Below, piece by piece: positions 35,074 to 46,831 of a stretch of DNA of 64,000 nt; the first letter of the stretch is position 1; every line of letters begins with the position of its first letter. A model generated the notes under the pieces. The model searched no databases and was not told where the DNA came from. It was given only the letters and a program-made list of their open reading frames with translations. Position numbers and translations under genes: made by a program. The stretch comes from Neocallimastix lanati (nom. inval.) (taxonomy: Eukaryota > Neocallimastigomycota > Neocallimastigomycetes > Neocallimastigales > Neocallimastigaceae): the NCBI GenBank assembly GCA_016946835.1, contig JACVTC010000034.1:917001-981000 (forward strand). The letters are read 5' to 3'.

Positions 35074-38000
35074 TCAAGCTTCTCTGTAAGCGGAGTTAAA
35101 CTTTACTAAATTTTTAAAATGAACATTCCTATCGAGTTGTTTCCCAGTTTTCTGATCGATTAAGGTTGCCGTGTTGAATTGAATTTTTAAAATTTTAAAT
35201 GGTCCATTGTAATATGGTTCTAGCTTAGTGCGGCTAAAGTTTCTAACAAGAACAAGATCACCAGCTTTTAATTCTTTTCCTTTTTTCATACTTATTTGTT
35301 CTTCTCGTCTTGTTGCCCAATACTTGTTAGCATTCTTCACATTTTCGCATGCTTCTCTAGTCCATTGATAATGACGAACAAATTTTTCCATTAAAATTTC
35401 ATCATACGATTTACCTGCATTTTCAATTGTTCTTATGGCTATATCATAAGGCTGTTGGTCTTCTCTTCCATATACTAATTCAAAACTAGAATGTCCGGTA
35501 GCTGTGTTTTTGGTAGTTCGAAGTGCCCATAAAGCAGAAGGTAAAACTTCATCCCAATCTTGATTTTTCCTTCCTAATAAACGAAGTAATTTTCCAATTT
35601 CTTTATTTCGGTTTTCAGTGAGACCATTGGATTCAGGGTGATAGGTAGCTATGAATTTTACATAAACATCATAAAGATCAAGAAAGATTTTAGTCATATC
35701 AGAAGTGAATTGGACTCCATTATCTGTAGTAATAACTTGAGGCACACCATGTCTTGCAAAAACGTTTATTAAAAATTTAATTATATCAGAGGAAGTTATG
35801 TTTTCAGTGGGTTCGGCTTCAACCCATTTGGTAAAGTAATCAACAGTTACTATAATATATTGATTATTATTTCTTGTTTTTGGTAACGGTCCTATAATAT
35901 CTAATCCTAAATGCACAAAGGGACCCTCCACTTTAGTTGGATGGATTTCGGTTGGTTCTGGATATGGTTGAGGACGATTTAACTGGCATTTTTCACAATT
36001 ACTAACAATTCTTTTGATATCTTTAATCATATGATTCCAATAAAAGTTTTTCTTAAGTCTTTGATATGTTTTGTAATATCCTTCGTGGCCAATATTATGA
36101 GCTTCTAAAATTAATTTAAACCTTTCATTTTCGTCCGTTATTAATTTTCTATAATTTCCATTGTCGATAAAATAATCTTCACCATCAATAACAGTAAACT
36201 TTTCATTAATAAATTCCTTTATAACTTTAGATAATAATTCTTCATTATTTCCATTAGTAATTTTTGTTAATAATATCTTTCTCTCTTCCTTACTTTTCAT
36301 TCTTGAAAGAGCATCAGCTAACACATTCTTTTTGCCTGATTCATATTTTATATTAATTCCGAGCATACTAGCGGTTAGACACCATCTTGTTTGCCTTGCA
36401 TTCAAAGGTTCTTTATTCTTAAATAAACCAACTAATGGTTTATGATCTGTGTAAATAGTTGTAGGTAATGGATTTCCTTCAATATAAGATTTAAATTTAG
36501 TCATACAGTAAAACAAAGCGGTTCCTTCTAAATCGGTAATACCATAATTCTTTTCAGCTTTCTTTAAACTTCTACTTATAAAGTGTATTGGATGCTCCTT
36601 ACCGGTTTCTTCTTCTTTTTGTAAAAGAACTCCACCAATTCCATTATACGAAGCATCAGTTCTAATGATAAAAGGTTTGTCAAATGACGGAAATTTTAGA
36701 ATAGGTGCATTGATTAATTTTTCTTTTAGGAGTTCAAAGCTTTCTTGTTGTTCTTTATTCCATTCATATTTGGTATTCTTTTTCAATAATTTACATAAAG
36801 GTGAGGTAATTTGAGCATATTTAGGAATAAAATCACGATAATATCCCACTGCTCCTAAAAATGATCTTAATTCATGAAGTGATGAAGGGGCTTCCCACTT
36901 CTTAATAGCTGTTATCTTACTTTCCATGGGACTTAATCCTTTAGTAGTAAGTTTGTGACCTAATACATCAACTTCAGTTTGAAGAAAATGGCACTTTTCA
37001 ATATTAATTTTTAACTTGTTTTCTTTAAATACTTCTAATACTTGTTTAATATGAATTAAATGTTCTTCGATACTTTTTGAATAGATCAAAACATCATCAA
37101 TAAATACATAAACAAATTCACCAATAAAAGGGAATAAAATTTTATTCATTTCTCTTTGGAAGGTTGAGGGAGCTCCAGTAAGTCCAAAAGGCATAACCTT
37201 AAATTGATAATTTCCAAACTTAGTAGTGAAAGTGGTTACTTCAACGCTTTCTTCATCCATTAAGATTTGGTGAAAACCAGAAAATAAATCAAGAGTTGTA
37301 AATATTTTAGCTCCTCCGAGACTATCAAAAATTTCATCTATATATGGAACTGAATAAGAATCTTTTTCTGTCATATCATTGACTTTTCGGTAGTCAATGC
37401 ACAAGCGCCACTTTCCATTGTGTTTTAGAATGAGTACTACTGGAGATGACCATTCTGAACAGGATGGTTCTATCAATCCTTTCTTAATAAGCTTTGTAAG
37501 TTCTTCTTTTAAGATATCTGATTTTAATTTAGTTAACCTATAACTTCTTAATTTTACTGGCTTTGCATTTGCTTTCAAACGGATCTTATGTGGTGAAAGT
37601 TTAGAAGGAGTTAGTTCTTCTGTTGAAGTGGCAACTATGTCAATCATTTCTTTGAGAATTTTAATAATTTGTTCTTTATAATCTTTATTTAAGGTACTTA
37701 AAAATTCATCACTCTCAATAAATTCCATTGGAGTTAATTCCTTTATAATTTCCTTTTCATTATTCGTTTCTTCAACTTTTCTAATAGTGCAGATTATACT
37801 TTCTTCATCATAATATTGATTATTTATTTTAGCTATTTCTTCGTATTCACTTTCTGACAAAAGTTTACATAGACTGTTTAAGGTTGGATGAATAAATAAA
37901 CAATGATCGATTTGAGTTTTAAAGTTTATTAACATATCATAAAATGAGTCTTCTTTCTCAATAATTCTAAAGTCCGCATTAAATTCATAATTATTACTTT

Positions 38001-38889
38001 TTACTGGTAATCGAACAATAATTCCTTCCGAGTATTCTTCATCTTGTGTTGCTAGTTGGATTCTTCCACGACTTTTTCCAACTATTTCATATTCACCAGG
38101 TAATTTATCAAAATACTGCTTAGTAACGATGCTTAGGTTACTACAAGAATCAATTAAAAGTTTTCCTAGTACTCCGTCAACACTTGCATCAACCATTGCT
38201 AAGTCTTCTTCGGCTACTTCATTACTTTTACTTATGTAGCTATGGTCATAGTTATTTACTAATAAAGTTCGTGCTATTACATTGTCTACAGTTCCAATTA
38301 TTTTAGACTTTTCTAACTTTAAACCTTGAGTTAATTGTGAACGAATTTTAGGACATGCATTCAAGAGTTGACCTATCGTAATACTGGATTTAAGATTATT
38401 TAAATCATCCATAATATTGTAAGGTTCTTTATTATTCATCATTTTGATATTCCTTTTTACTAATTGAGTATTTCCATTATTAGTTTCCTTAGTTTTTGTT
38501 GAAATTAATTTTTCCAAAGTATTAGTTTTATTTTGTTGATTATCTTTATTCATTTCTAGATCTTCTATTTCATTATCGATTACAAGTATATCTTCAGATT
38601 CAACTTTTTCCTTTCCTTTTGATGAATAATTGTTGTTTTCTTCTTTACTTTCTCTTACTCTTGTCATATTTCTTAATTCCTTTTCTTTTTGTTTTTCTTT
38701 GTTAATATTTGGTTGAGTTAAAATTGAAGGAAGTATTTGATTTTTATAAACTTTATTTGGTTTATTATGCAGCTCATTTTCTTTCTTCTTTCTTAAAGCA
38801 GGAGTTGCAAAAGGACGTGGATTATCTTTTAAACTTTTATGTACTTTCTTGGAATTATTTTCTTCTTTTTCGCTGTTATTATCATTCAT
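35074..38889 (-). CDS. Pol of F2 (protease-RT-RNase H-integrase)
   Basis: 1271 residues from the first Met; the true start is probably by -1 frameshift from gag. In order: a charged low-complexity N-terminus, a protease-like region near 246, RT with FIDD near 597, RNase H (RTDASYNG, TDHKP), integrase zinc region (EAHNIGHEG, CEKCQ), DDE core (LDIIGPLP, TDNGVQF, ESNGLTEN) and a GPF-type end (YYNGPFKIL). No chromodomain. Makes element DNA and integrates it. Confidence 0.9.
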   Translation of the reverse strand: MNDNNSEKEENNSKKVHKSLKDNPRPFATPALRKKKENELHNKPNKVYKNQILPSILTQPNINKEKQKEKELRNMTRVRESKEENNNYSSKGKEKVESEDILVIDNEIEDLEMNKDNQQNKTNTLEKLISTKTKETNNGNTQLVKRNIKMMNNKEPYNIMDDLNNLKSSITIGQLLNACPKIRSQLTQGLKLEKSKIIGTVDNVIARTLLVNNYDHSYISKSNEVAEEDLAMVDASVDGVLGKLLIDSCSNLSIVTKQYFDKLPGEYEIVGKSRGRIQLATQDEEYSEGIIVRLPVKSNNYEFNADFRIIEKEDSFYDMLINFKTQIDHCLFIHPTLNSLCKLLSESEYEEIAKINNQYYDEESIICTIRKVEETNNEKEIIKELTPMEFIESDEFLSTLNKDYKEQIIKILKEMIDIVATSTEELTPSKLSPHKIRLKANAKPVKLRSYRLTKLKSDILKEELTKLIKKGLIEPSCSEWSSPVVLILKHNGKWRLCIDYRKVNDMTEKDSYSVPYIDEIFDSLGGAKIFTTLDLFSGFHQILMDEESVEVTTFTTKFGNYQFKVMPFGLTGAPSTFQREMNKILFPFIGEFVYVFIDDVLIYSKSIEEHLIHIKQVLEVFKENKLKINIEKCHFLQTEVDVLGHKLTTKGLSPMESKITAIKKWEAPSSLHELRSFLGAVGYYRDFIPKYAQITSPLCKLLKKNTKYEWNKEQQESFELLKEKLINAPILKFPSFDKPFIIRTDASYNGIGGVLLQKEEETGKEHPIHFISRSLKKAEKNYGITDLEGTALFYCMTKFKSYIEGNPLPTTIYTDHKPLVGLFKNKEPLNARQTRWCLTASMLGINIKYESGKKNVLADALSRMKSKEERKILLTKITNGNNEELLSKVIKEFINEKFTVIDGEDYFIDNGNYRKLITDENERFKLILEAHNIGHEGYYKTYQRLKKNFYWNHMIKDIKRIVSNCEKCQLNRPQPYPEPTEIHPTKVEGPFVHLGLDIIGPLPKTRNNNQYIIVTVDYFTKWVEAEPTENITSSDIIKFLINVFARHGVPQVITTDNGVQFTSDMTKIFLDLYDVYVKFIATYHPESNGLTENRNKEIGKLLRLLGRKNQDWDEVLPSALWALRTTKNTATGHSSFELVYGREDQQPYDIAIRTIENAGKSYDEILMEKFVRHYQWTREACENVKNANKYWATRREEQISMKKGKELKAGDLVLVRNFSRTKLEPYYNGPFKILKIQFNTATLIDQKTGKQLDRNVHFKNLVKFNSAYREA

Positions 38890-39050
38890 TTTTCTTTTTA
38901 CAGCATTTATAATGATATCATCCTCACTTTCAGTTGTGTCACTAAAATCAGATTCTTCAGATTCTTCGTTAAAGGAATTATTATCAATTGGAGTATTCTT
39001 AGTAAAAGTATTATTTTGTAAATTATTTAATGAAGCTATTGTTTTGTCAT

Positions 39051-39084
39051 TGGGAGTGCTTCTGCTCCCATTTAGAAGTTTAAA
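39051..39084 (-). promoter_or_regulatory. Gag-pol -1 frameshift signal (F2)
   Basis: Minus-strand copy of the F1 signal. TTTAAAC is the heptamer (complement at 39078-39084), with a 7-nt spacer and the 6-bp stem with 8-nt loop at 39051-39070. It sits at the end of gag, with pol in the -1 frame. Confidence 0.8.
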
Positions 39085-39983
39085 GACTTTTTGGAATATA
39101 TTTCTTTTTTATTTTTTTCCATAATCTTATTTAATTGAGGGCAATAATATGAGTAATGACCTTCTTCCTTACAGAAGAAGCAAGTTTTAACGGATAAATT
39201 TCTCATTTTCTGGGTTGATTCTTCTATAATATCTTGAGGTTTCGGTTTATTATTTGTTTGATTTGTTTGGAAAGTTTCGTTTCTTCTTTTAGGATAAAGT
39301 CTTGAAGTAGTACTGTTTTGATTATTTTGATTATGTTGGGAATTATTAACATTATAGGTATTAATATTATTGTTCCTTACAGAAAGTCTATCTACTTTCT
39401 CGGCAATTTTGAAAGCTTTATCCATACTTATATCATCTTTAAGGGATAATTTCTTCCAGGCTTCATAATTATTTTGAATAGAATCAATATAATCTAGTAC
39501 ACCAATGCGCTTTCTTCTCTTTTTATCAAGTTTAGTGTACAAAGTTCTATATCTTACATTAAAGTCTTTAATCTTTTCGTTTCTTTTAATTCGCATTGCA
39601 CGAAGTTCTTTAAGAAGTAAATTTTGGTCTTCTTTAATACCGTAAAAATTTTCAAGACTTGAAATAATTTTTTCAAGGGAAGGAAATTTAATATCATCAT
39701 CAACATTTTCTTCTTCATCATCATCTTCTTCTTCATCTGATGAATCATCACTTTCATCATCACTATCTTCTCCCAAATCTTCAATAACGCGTTGTACTTC
39801 ACCAGAGCTGGTAAGTAAACAAGCATTAAATATTGTTTCCGGATCTGTGATACCTTGTATCTTGATCCAAAGTTTTAATTCAGTAGCCCAGGACTTTATA
39901 TCTAAATTGTCCTTGCTAAGCTTCACTATGTCTCGTAATTCTTTCTTTAATTCTTTAAAACTTAAAGTACTTTTAGTAGACAT
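39072..39983 (-). CDS. Gag of F2
   Basis: 303 residues beginning MSTKSTLSFKEL. An acidic stretch lies at about 73-98, the zinc knuckle CFFCKEEGHYSYYC at about 268-281, and between them an Asn/Gln-rich linker. Differs from F1 Gag at a handful of residues. Confidence 0.9.
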   Translation of the reverse strand: MSTKSTLSFKELKKELRDIVKLSKDNLDIKSWATELKLWIKIQGITDPETIFNACLLTSSGEVQRVIEDLGEDSDDESDDSSDEEEDDDEEENVDDDIKFPSLEKIISSLENFYGIKEDQNLLLKELRAMRIKRNEKIKDFNVRYRTLYTKLDKKRRKRIGVLDYIDSIQNNYEAWKKLSLKDDISMDKAFKIAEKVDRLSVRNNNINTYNVNNSQHNQNNQNSTTSRLYPKRRNETFQTNQTNNKPKPQDIIEESTQKMRNLSVKTCFFCKEEGHYSYYCPQLNKIMEKNKKEIYSKKSLNF

Positions 39984-41379
39984 TTCGTTTTTAGTTAATA
40001 ATTTTTTTATTGTAAATTAACGAGGTTATTAAATACGAATAAATTTGAAAGTCCAACTTTAAAAATATAATTTAACAAGTAATTTAATATCGAATCAAAT
40101 TTTAAAACAATATATCTTAGTAATTTTTGAAAATAATAATTTTATTTGCTTTCTTTAGTAAGTATAAGCTCGAAATCCTTATCGACAACTTAGTAGAAAT
40201 TATAAAGCACGAGGTTCTTTTCGACTACTTTTTTAAGAATAATTTTAAGTTCGAAATCTTTATCGACAACTTAATAGAATAATTTTAAGTTCGAAATCTT
40301 TATCGACAACTTAATAGAATATTTTTCAAGCTCGAAATCTTTATCGACCACTTGAATTTTGTAATTTAGTATATTTGTAGTAATAAATTTAGAAGCAAAG
40401 TTTTATTTATTATTTTCACCTTTCAAAAATTTTTCTTTTTAAACGATAAATATTGTATTGTTATAGCTAATAAAATTATTAATTAATTATAATTATTAAA
40501 TACAAAAAAATAATCTTTATTGTCGTACAATCTGATAGTACACACTGTCTGACGTGCAGCTTACCTAATGGTGTCATGCCACGCGTGTGCCACGATTACT
40601 ATATTCAATATAAAATATAGCAGTTCAGAGCCCACTAGCCCAATTACTATGTAGGATAAACTTAATCCGATAATCTATGTACGGAATAAAAAAATTTTAA
40701 AAGTATTCAATAATATTTTTATTAACTAATAAAAATTAACTAAAAACACAATATTTTCAAAGTAAATTAAGATTCTATTACAGGAATTATATAACAAATA
40801 AAGTACCAGTAATAAAAAAAAAATAAAAAAAATTTAAATGGCGAAGTTAGCCAAAGTCTGATACTTTATATAATAAAGTGCCTTATAACTAGCACAAAGA
40901 AAAGTAAAAAAAATTATATAAAAAAAACAATCTTACGCCTTCGGTGACGTAAGCTCCTTATTCGCCAGTGCTTGGAAAGTACCCGCACCTTCGTGTGTTG
41001 AAACGTTGAAGGTTGAACTATTATTACCGGGTCGGTAACCAAATACCTTCGTCTACTTTCCAATTAATCTCCAAATTAACTACTATTCAATAACCTACTA
41101 TGAATAGAGTTAATTTGTTGCTATCTGAGAATACACTGTGTATGAGCTCTATCCGCTCCTTGTTATAATTTTACAAAATTTGTTTTTTTAGAATCTTAAT
41201 TTTACTTATTTAAAAAAAATTTTTTTTTATATATATATATCAAACAAGCGCCATGGGTTAATCAAAGGATTAACGACTTACTTGTTTATCAATATAAAAT
41301 AAAAAAAAAAATTAAAAAAAAAAATCTATGTTATTTACTATTATTTCTATTTAATTCCCCGATATCTCCACCATATAAA
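39984..41379 (-). other. Leader of F2
   Basis: Mirror of the F1 leader: short tandem repeats at 40160-40355 (about five units), hairpin block with TGACGTAA at 40945-40952, GAGCTCTATCCGCTCC stretch near 41137, and the primer-binding-like TGGTGGAGATATCGGGG (complement near 41358-41374). No gene. Confidence 0.7.
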
Positions 41380-41685
41380 TGTTAAGGTTTTAGAGAATTA
41401 AATAAAAATAAAGTAAGGAAACACAAATTTTATTTATTTATTTATTATTTTTATTTATAAATTTATTTGATTTTATTTGATTTGATATTTAAAAATTAGT
41501 AGCAAAATTTACAACTATTTATACTTTTTTTTCAAGGCATAAAAGTTGTTCTTGCCACTAAATTACATTTTATTATTATTTTTCTTTTTATATATAAAAA
41601 CTATTAAATTTAAATTGATTTTTATAATCAATTATATAAAATTTAATTATAACAATATAAATAAAATACATTTATAATATTAATA

Positions 41686-41741
<56 letters not shown>

Positions 41742-42233
41742 CTAATCTATCTAAAATATTACTAATAAGAATTTATTTAATTGGCTAAAATTTTTATTAC
41801 AATCTGTTAAAATATTCAAATAAAAATAAAAATACTATTCTAATATAAAGGTTTTTAATAAAATAAAATATTTTTCAATATAAAATAAAACATTTCGATA
41901 TAAAATTTTATAATAAAAGTTAAAATATAATATATAAATTTTTAATTATCAATATATAAAAATATTATTAATACAAATTTTCATTATTAATATAAAAATA
42001 AAAAAATAAGATTTATTATTAATATTGTTAATATAAGTTTTAAATATATAAAAATATTACTATTAATATAAGATTTAATATAAAAATTATAAAGTTTAAT
42101 ATAATTTTTGATCTAATTTTTAATCTTTGAATTTAAAAATTTATTAAAGTACAAAAATAATAATGTACACATAATGTATTAGAAATAAATCGTAGATTTA
42201 ATTAAGAATGCATTATTTAGTACATTCTTATCA
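41380..42233 (-). repeat. 5' LTR of F2
   Basis: 854 bp, same ends as the 3' LTR, with a T run of about 49 bp. TATA-like TATAAATAG on the minus strand lies near 41516. Followed on the right by TTTG, whose last three bases are shared with the TTGA of G2. Confidence 0.85.
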
Positions 42234-42940
42234 TTTGATGATACGTGACCACTATAAAAATGGTATTTAGGTAGATTCTTTAGGTTAAAGAAATACTTAA
42301 ATATTATTGGTCAATAATAATTTTATAATAATATATATAATTTTAGAATAATAATTGTTAAACGGAGAATTCTTTTATTTATAAGTATATACTTATGATA
42401 AATTAATTCACATAAATAGCTATTTTTATATTTTATTTTAGTATAGTTAAAAAGAGATATTATATATATTTGAGATAATTAATTATAATATTTATATAAG
42501 AGAGTAATAATAATAATTTATGTAATAATTAATAATTAATAATAAATAAAGAGAACATTAAAAAGATATATTTATTACTTTATTTTGTATTATTGTATGT
42601 GTTATTTCTAATTAATATTAGAATATATTATTTTGTCATAATTCCTTATTGTCATTGCCCATAAATAAATATTAATTTAGATACATAAATAAAATATCGT
42701 ATCAAATTTGGTGGAGAATCCGGGCGTGACAATAGCAAAATAATATGAAAATAATATTAATAAAATAATACATCTACATAATAAATATATAATAAATATT
42801 ATTTAGTATATATATAAAAAGAATTTAATTAGTTTAAATTAGTTATTAATAATTATAATAGTAATAGTTATAATAATATTAAATTGAATTAGAAAATTGT
42901 AATAAAAAATATATATAAAGAATAAATAAAATTTTTAAAG

Positions 42941-44389
42941 ATGAATGTTTTTAAGATATTAAGTACGTTACCATTATTAGAAAATTATAATAATGATATC
43001 AATGAATGGATAGAAGAATTAACCGAGTCATTTGAATTATGGGATATAAAAGAACAAGAAAGAAGATTTATTTTATGTAAAGAATGTGTAAATAAAGAAA
43101 TTAGGTATGTTCTTGATGAATTAAAGGAAAAAAATAATCAGGTTCCTAGCTTAAAAGAAATAAAAATAGCCTTAGAAGAATATCTAGAAATAACATCAAG
43201 TGTAAAATATTGGAACTTAATTAATTTAAAAATTAATTCAAATGAATCAATTAGTAATTTTAATTATAAATACTTAAGAAAATATAATGATATTGATAGT
43301 AATATAAAGAAATTAATTACTGTTAATAATTATGTTAATTCAATCAGGTCCAGAATATATCCTTGTTTAAGAATATTAGAAGAAGAAATCGAAGATATAA
43401 AAGAAGCTATCAAATATGCAGAAAAAGTTGAAAGAATTGAAAAGAAATTAAATTTAAATTTAAATAATATTTATAAGAATAATAATCAAAAATGGAATAA
43501 TAATAATTTCAAAATGAATAAATTAAATAGTAATATAAACAATAAGAATAATAAAATTATGTGCTTTAGATGCTATGAGTTAGGTCATAAAGCTGTTAAT
43601 TGTAGACACACATTTAAAGAATTAGCGGAATTAGAAAGAACTGGAATTTTGGAAATAAATAAAAGAAGAAATTTTATACCTGGAAACCATAATAATTATA
43701 ATTATAAATTTAATTCATATGATAGAAATAAAAACTATATTAATTATTATCGTAGAAATTATAATTTAAATAGTAATATTGCTGAAAATCATCATAACAT
43801 GATTAGTTTTGGTAAAAAGCATAATGGAAATAGAGAAATTTATAGGAATAATTATAATTTAAATAATAATTTTGGTAATAATAATTATAATAATTTAAAT
43901 AATTATCTAAATAAAAGTAATTATGATTTAAATAAAAATTTTGGTACCAATAACAATAACAGTAGTTTAAATGAGAATATGAATACAAAAAAAAATAGAA
44001 TATACAATAATCATGGTATAAATTATAATATGCAAGGAAATAAAGATGTAAATATTGGAAATGAAATTAATTTCAACAATAATTTAAATAATAATTGTGT
44101 AGAAAATACGTTTAATTCAAATATAGATATTACTCAAGATAATATAATTGGAAATAATATAAATAAAAACAATAATGGATATAGTAGAAACATAAATTCA
44201 GTAGGAAATAATAGTGGTTTTACTAATAACAATACTAATAACAATGATAATTATACAAATAACGAAAATAAAAATGTTAATAATATTAACGAAATGAATT
44301 ATAATAAAAACAATAATAACAATAACAATAACAATAACAATAATAATAATAAAAATAATAATAATAGAAATAAAAAAAAAAAAAAATAA
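42941..44389 (+). CDS. Gag-like protein of G2 with poly-Asn tail
   Basis: 482 residues. The first about 190 resemble E Gag in layout (WIEEL..., LKINSNESISNFNYKYL). A CCHC knuckle CFRCYELGHKAVNC at 208-221 is followed by FKELAELERTG, matching E Gag (FKELAELEEKG). The remaining about 240 residues are mostly Asn with Lys and Tyr. No frameshift signal is seen and no protease or polymerase follows. Probably co-assembles with, or hijacks, E particles (inference). Confidence 0.85.
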   Translation: MNVFKILSTLPLLENYNNDINEWIEELTESFELWDIKEQERRFILCKECVNKEIRYVLDELKEKNNQVPSLKEIKIALEEYLEITSSVKYWNLINLKINSNESISNFNYKYLRKYNDIDSNIKKLITVNNYVNSIRSRIYPCLRILEEEIEDIKEAIKYAEKVERIEKKLNLNLNNIYKNNNQKWNNNNFKMNKLNSNINNKNNKIMCFRCYELGHKAVNCRHTFKELAELERTGILEINKRRNFIPGNHNNYNYKFNSYDRNKNYINYYRRNYNLNSNIAENHHNMISFGKKHNGNREIYRNNYNLNNNFGNNNYNNLNNYLNKSNYDLNKNFGTNNNNSSLNENMNTKKNRIYNNHGINYNMQGNKDVNIGNEINFNNNLNNNCVENTFNSNIDITQDNIIGNNINKNNNGYSRNINSVGNNSGFTNNNTNNNDNYTNNENKNVNNINEMNYNKNNNNNNNNNNNNNNKNNNNRNKKKKK

Positions 44390-44525
44390 ATAAATAATTT
44401 AATTATGATGAAGTATTAATAAATAAATAATTATATATATATAACAATAATTTAAATTAAATTAATTCGAAATTTCAAGATTTCGAATTTCAAAAATTAT
44501 AATAATCATTAATTCAAAAATTTAA

Positions 44526-44569
<44 letters not shown>

Positions 44570-44635
44570 CCAATAATTAAATTTTAATAAACAAAAAAAA
44601 AAAAAAAAAAAAAAAAATTTATTATATTGTTATTG

Positions 44636-44656
44636 AGACTTCAGGGGACGAAGTCT
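44636..44656 (+). promoter_or_regulatory. 3' hairpin before LTR (G2)
   Basis: AGACTTC - AGGGGAC - GAAGTCT. In E the same sequence lies at the end of pol. G2 has no pol, so its survival here points to a cis-acting RNA role. Confidence 0.65.
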
Positions 44657-45145
44657 AATTTAAGTGGGGGCGTCTTGATACGTGACCACTATAAAAATGG
44701 TATTTAGGTAGATTCTTTAGGTTAAAGAAATACTTAAATATTATTGGTCAATAATAATTTTATAATAATATATATAATTTTAGAATAATAATTGTTAAAC
44801 GGAGAATTCTTTTATTTATAAGTATATACTTATGATAAATTAATTCACATAAATAGCTATTTTTATATTTTATTTTAGTATAGTTAAAAAGAGATATTAT
44901 ATATATTTGAGATAATTAATTATAATATTTATATAAGAGAGTAATAATAATAATTTATGTAATAATTAATAATTAATAATAAATAAAGAGAACATTAAAA
45001 AGATATATTTATTACTTTATTTTGTATTATTGTATGTGTTATTTCTAATTAATATTAGAATATATTATTTTGTCATAATTCCTTATTGTCATTGCCCATA
45101 AATAAATATTAATTTAGATACATAAATAAAATATCGTATCATTGA

Positions 45146-45803
45146 TGATACAATATGAAAAGAAAAATAATGATATTTTAAAATTATTATTAAATTATAT
45201 TAATTATATAAAGTTTGTAAAATATATATTATTATAAAATTAATTATATAAAAATGATGAATTATTTTAATTATAAATCATATAAAATAATATTATTATA
45301 GTATAAAATTTAATTATTATAATATAAACTTTTATATTAATGTTTATATAAAATATAACAATTATGATTTAATATAGAGATAATAATTATAAAAAAAAAA
45401 TATATAAAAATATTATAAAAAAAATGTTTTTGTAGAAAAAAAAAAAAAATTATTGATATATGTTAATTAGTAATAGTTGATTTAATATAAGAAAAATGTT
45501 TTAATTAGTTAAGATAGTAGTTTAGTTATTAGTTTTAATAAAATTAGTTGTTTAAGTAATTAATTGTAGAATATTATAATTAAATTATAATTATTAATAG
45601 TTAATTAATATGATAAAAATAAAAATAAAATAAAATAAAATAAAATAAAAATAAAATATTACAAAACAAATATCCTAAAATAAAAATTTTAAATAATTAA
45701 ATAAAATAATTAATATTATTATTAGAATATATAATTTAGTACAATTCCCCAGTGTAGCGCCCAAAACTATTGTAAATACGAATATTTAAAATATATCGTA
45801 TCA
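45146..45803 (+). repeat. Solo LTR I (relative of G)
   Basis: 658 bp with TGATAC...GTATCA ends, flanked by TTGA (45142-45145 and 45804-45807). The right 60 bp is alignable with the G LTR end, including the CCCA..AATATT..ATATCGTATCA pattern. No internal region. Confidence 0.7.
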
Positions 45804-45807
45804 TTGA

Positions 45808-46827
45808 CGGTAAAGAATGAATTAATAACCTTTATTTTATTATTAATAATTCTTTACTAAATTGTACTTTCCTATATTCTTCATAACCTAAACCTCATTG
45901 TAAATTTAATTTATTTTGATATAAATTAATTTTAATTTGTAAATAATGTAAATAAATTTTAATTAATCACTTTATTGTTATATTATTAAATATATGTATA
46001 TATTAAAATACAATTGTAAATATTAAAATTATACTTTTAAGATACTAAATTATTAAAAATATTAATTAAATATTATTATAAAAATTATTATAAAATTATT
46101 AAAATTATTAATTAAATATTATTCTAAAAATTATTATAAATTATTAATATTATAAAATTATTAAAATTATTAAATATTATTATAAAAATTTATATATTAT
46201 AACTATTAAATATTATTATAAAATTATTAAGATTATTAATTAAATTTATTATTAAAAATTATTATTAAAAATTTTACTTATTATAAAAATTATTATTTAA
46301 ATATTATCAAATTTATTAATTAAATATTATAAAAATTTTATTTTATTTTGAAAATAATTACAAGTATTATTTAAAATAATTAAAGATTATTAAATTTATT
46401 ATATTAATCTTTAAAAACAATTTATTTAACTTAAAAATATCAAAGAAAATAGTAAAAACTATTTTCTATATATTTATTTTATAATTATTTTTAATTAAAT
46501 TATATTTGAATATTATATTATTATATTTATAAAAATTAAAACAAAAATGAATTATTGATATAAAATTAATTCAATAATTCTATAAAATTACTTAAATTAT
46601 AAACAATTAATTATACTTTAAATTTATAAAAAAATATAAATATTGTAACAATTTCTTAAAAAAAATTAAATATGTGTACTTTAAATATAAAGTTTTATAT
46701 TAATAAAAAAAAATATAAATAACTTTTAATAAAGAAATAATTTTTTTTTATTTAAAATCAAAGCAGGGTAATACCCGTCCCCCCCTGCTTGATTTTAAAT
46801 ATCTAAGTGTCAACCCCGAGTCTACCA
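45808..46827 (+). repeat. Solo LTR H2
   Basis: 1020 bp, same family as H1, ending TACCA. Its first base has drifted from the TGGTA consensus. Flanked by TTGA (45804-45807 and 46828-46831). Conserved hairpin at 46754-46796. Confidence 0.75.
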
Positions 46828-46831
46828 TTGA

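Larger units (their letters stand above)
34203..42233 (-). mobile_element. Ty3/Gypsy-type element F2, looks whole
   Basis: Minus-strand, 8.0 kb: 5' LTR 41380-42233, leader, gag, pol, 3' LTR 34203-35055. Flanked by TTTG (34199-34202 and 42234-42237). Gag and pol frames are open. LTRs appear almost identical apart from homopolymer lengths. With F1 it forms a large inverted repeat around L, K and tRNA unit 3. Confidence 0.9.
42239..45141 (+). mobile_element. Gag-only LTR element G2, looks whole
   Basis: 2.9 kb. LTRs of 466 bp each (42239-42704 and 44676-45141; TGATACG...CGTATCA) look identical, and TTGA flanks both sides (42235-42238, 45142-45145). The internal part starts AATT-TGGTGGAGAATCCGGGCG, a primer-binding-like site. 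The only coding region is gag. The 3' tail carries the same hairpin and GGGGCGTC purine stretch as E. It lacks pol, so it must depend on another element, most likely E. Confidence 0.85.
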
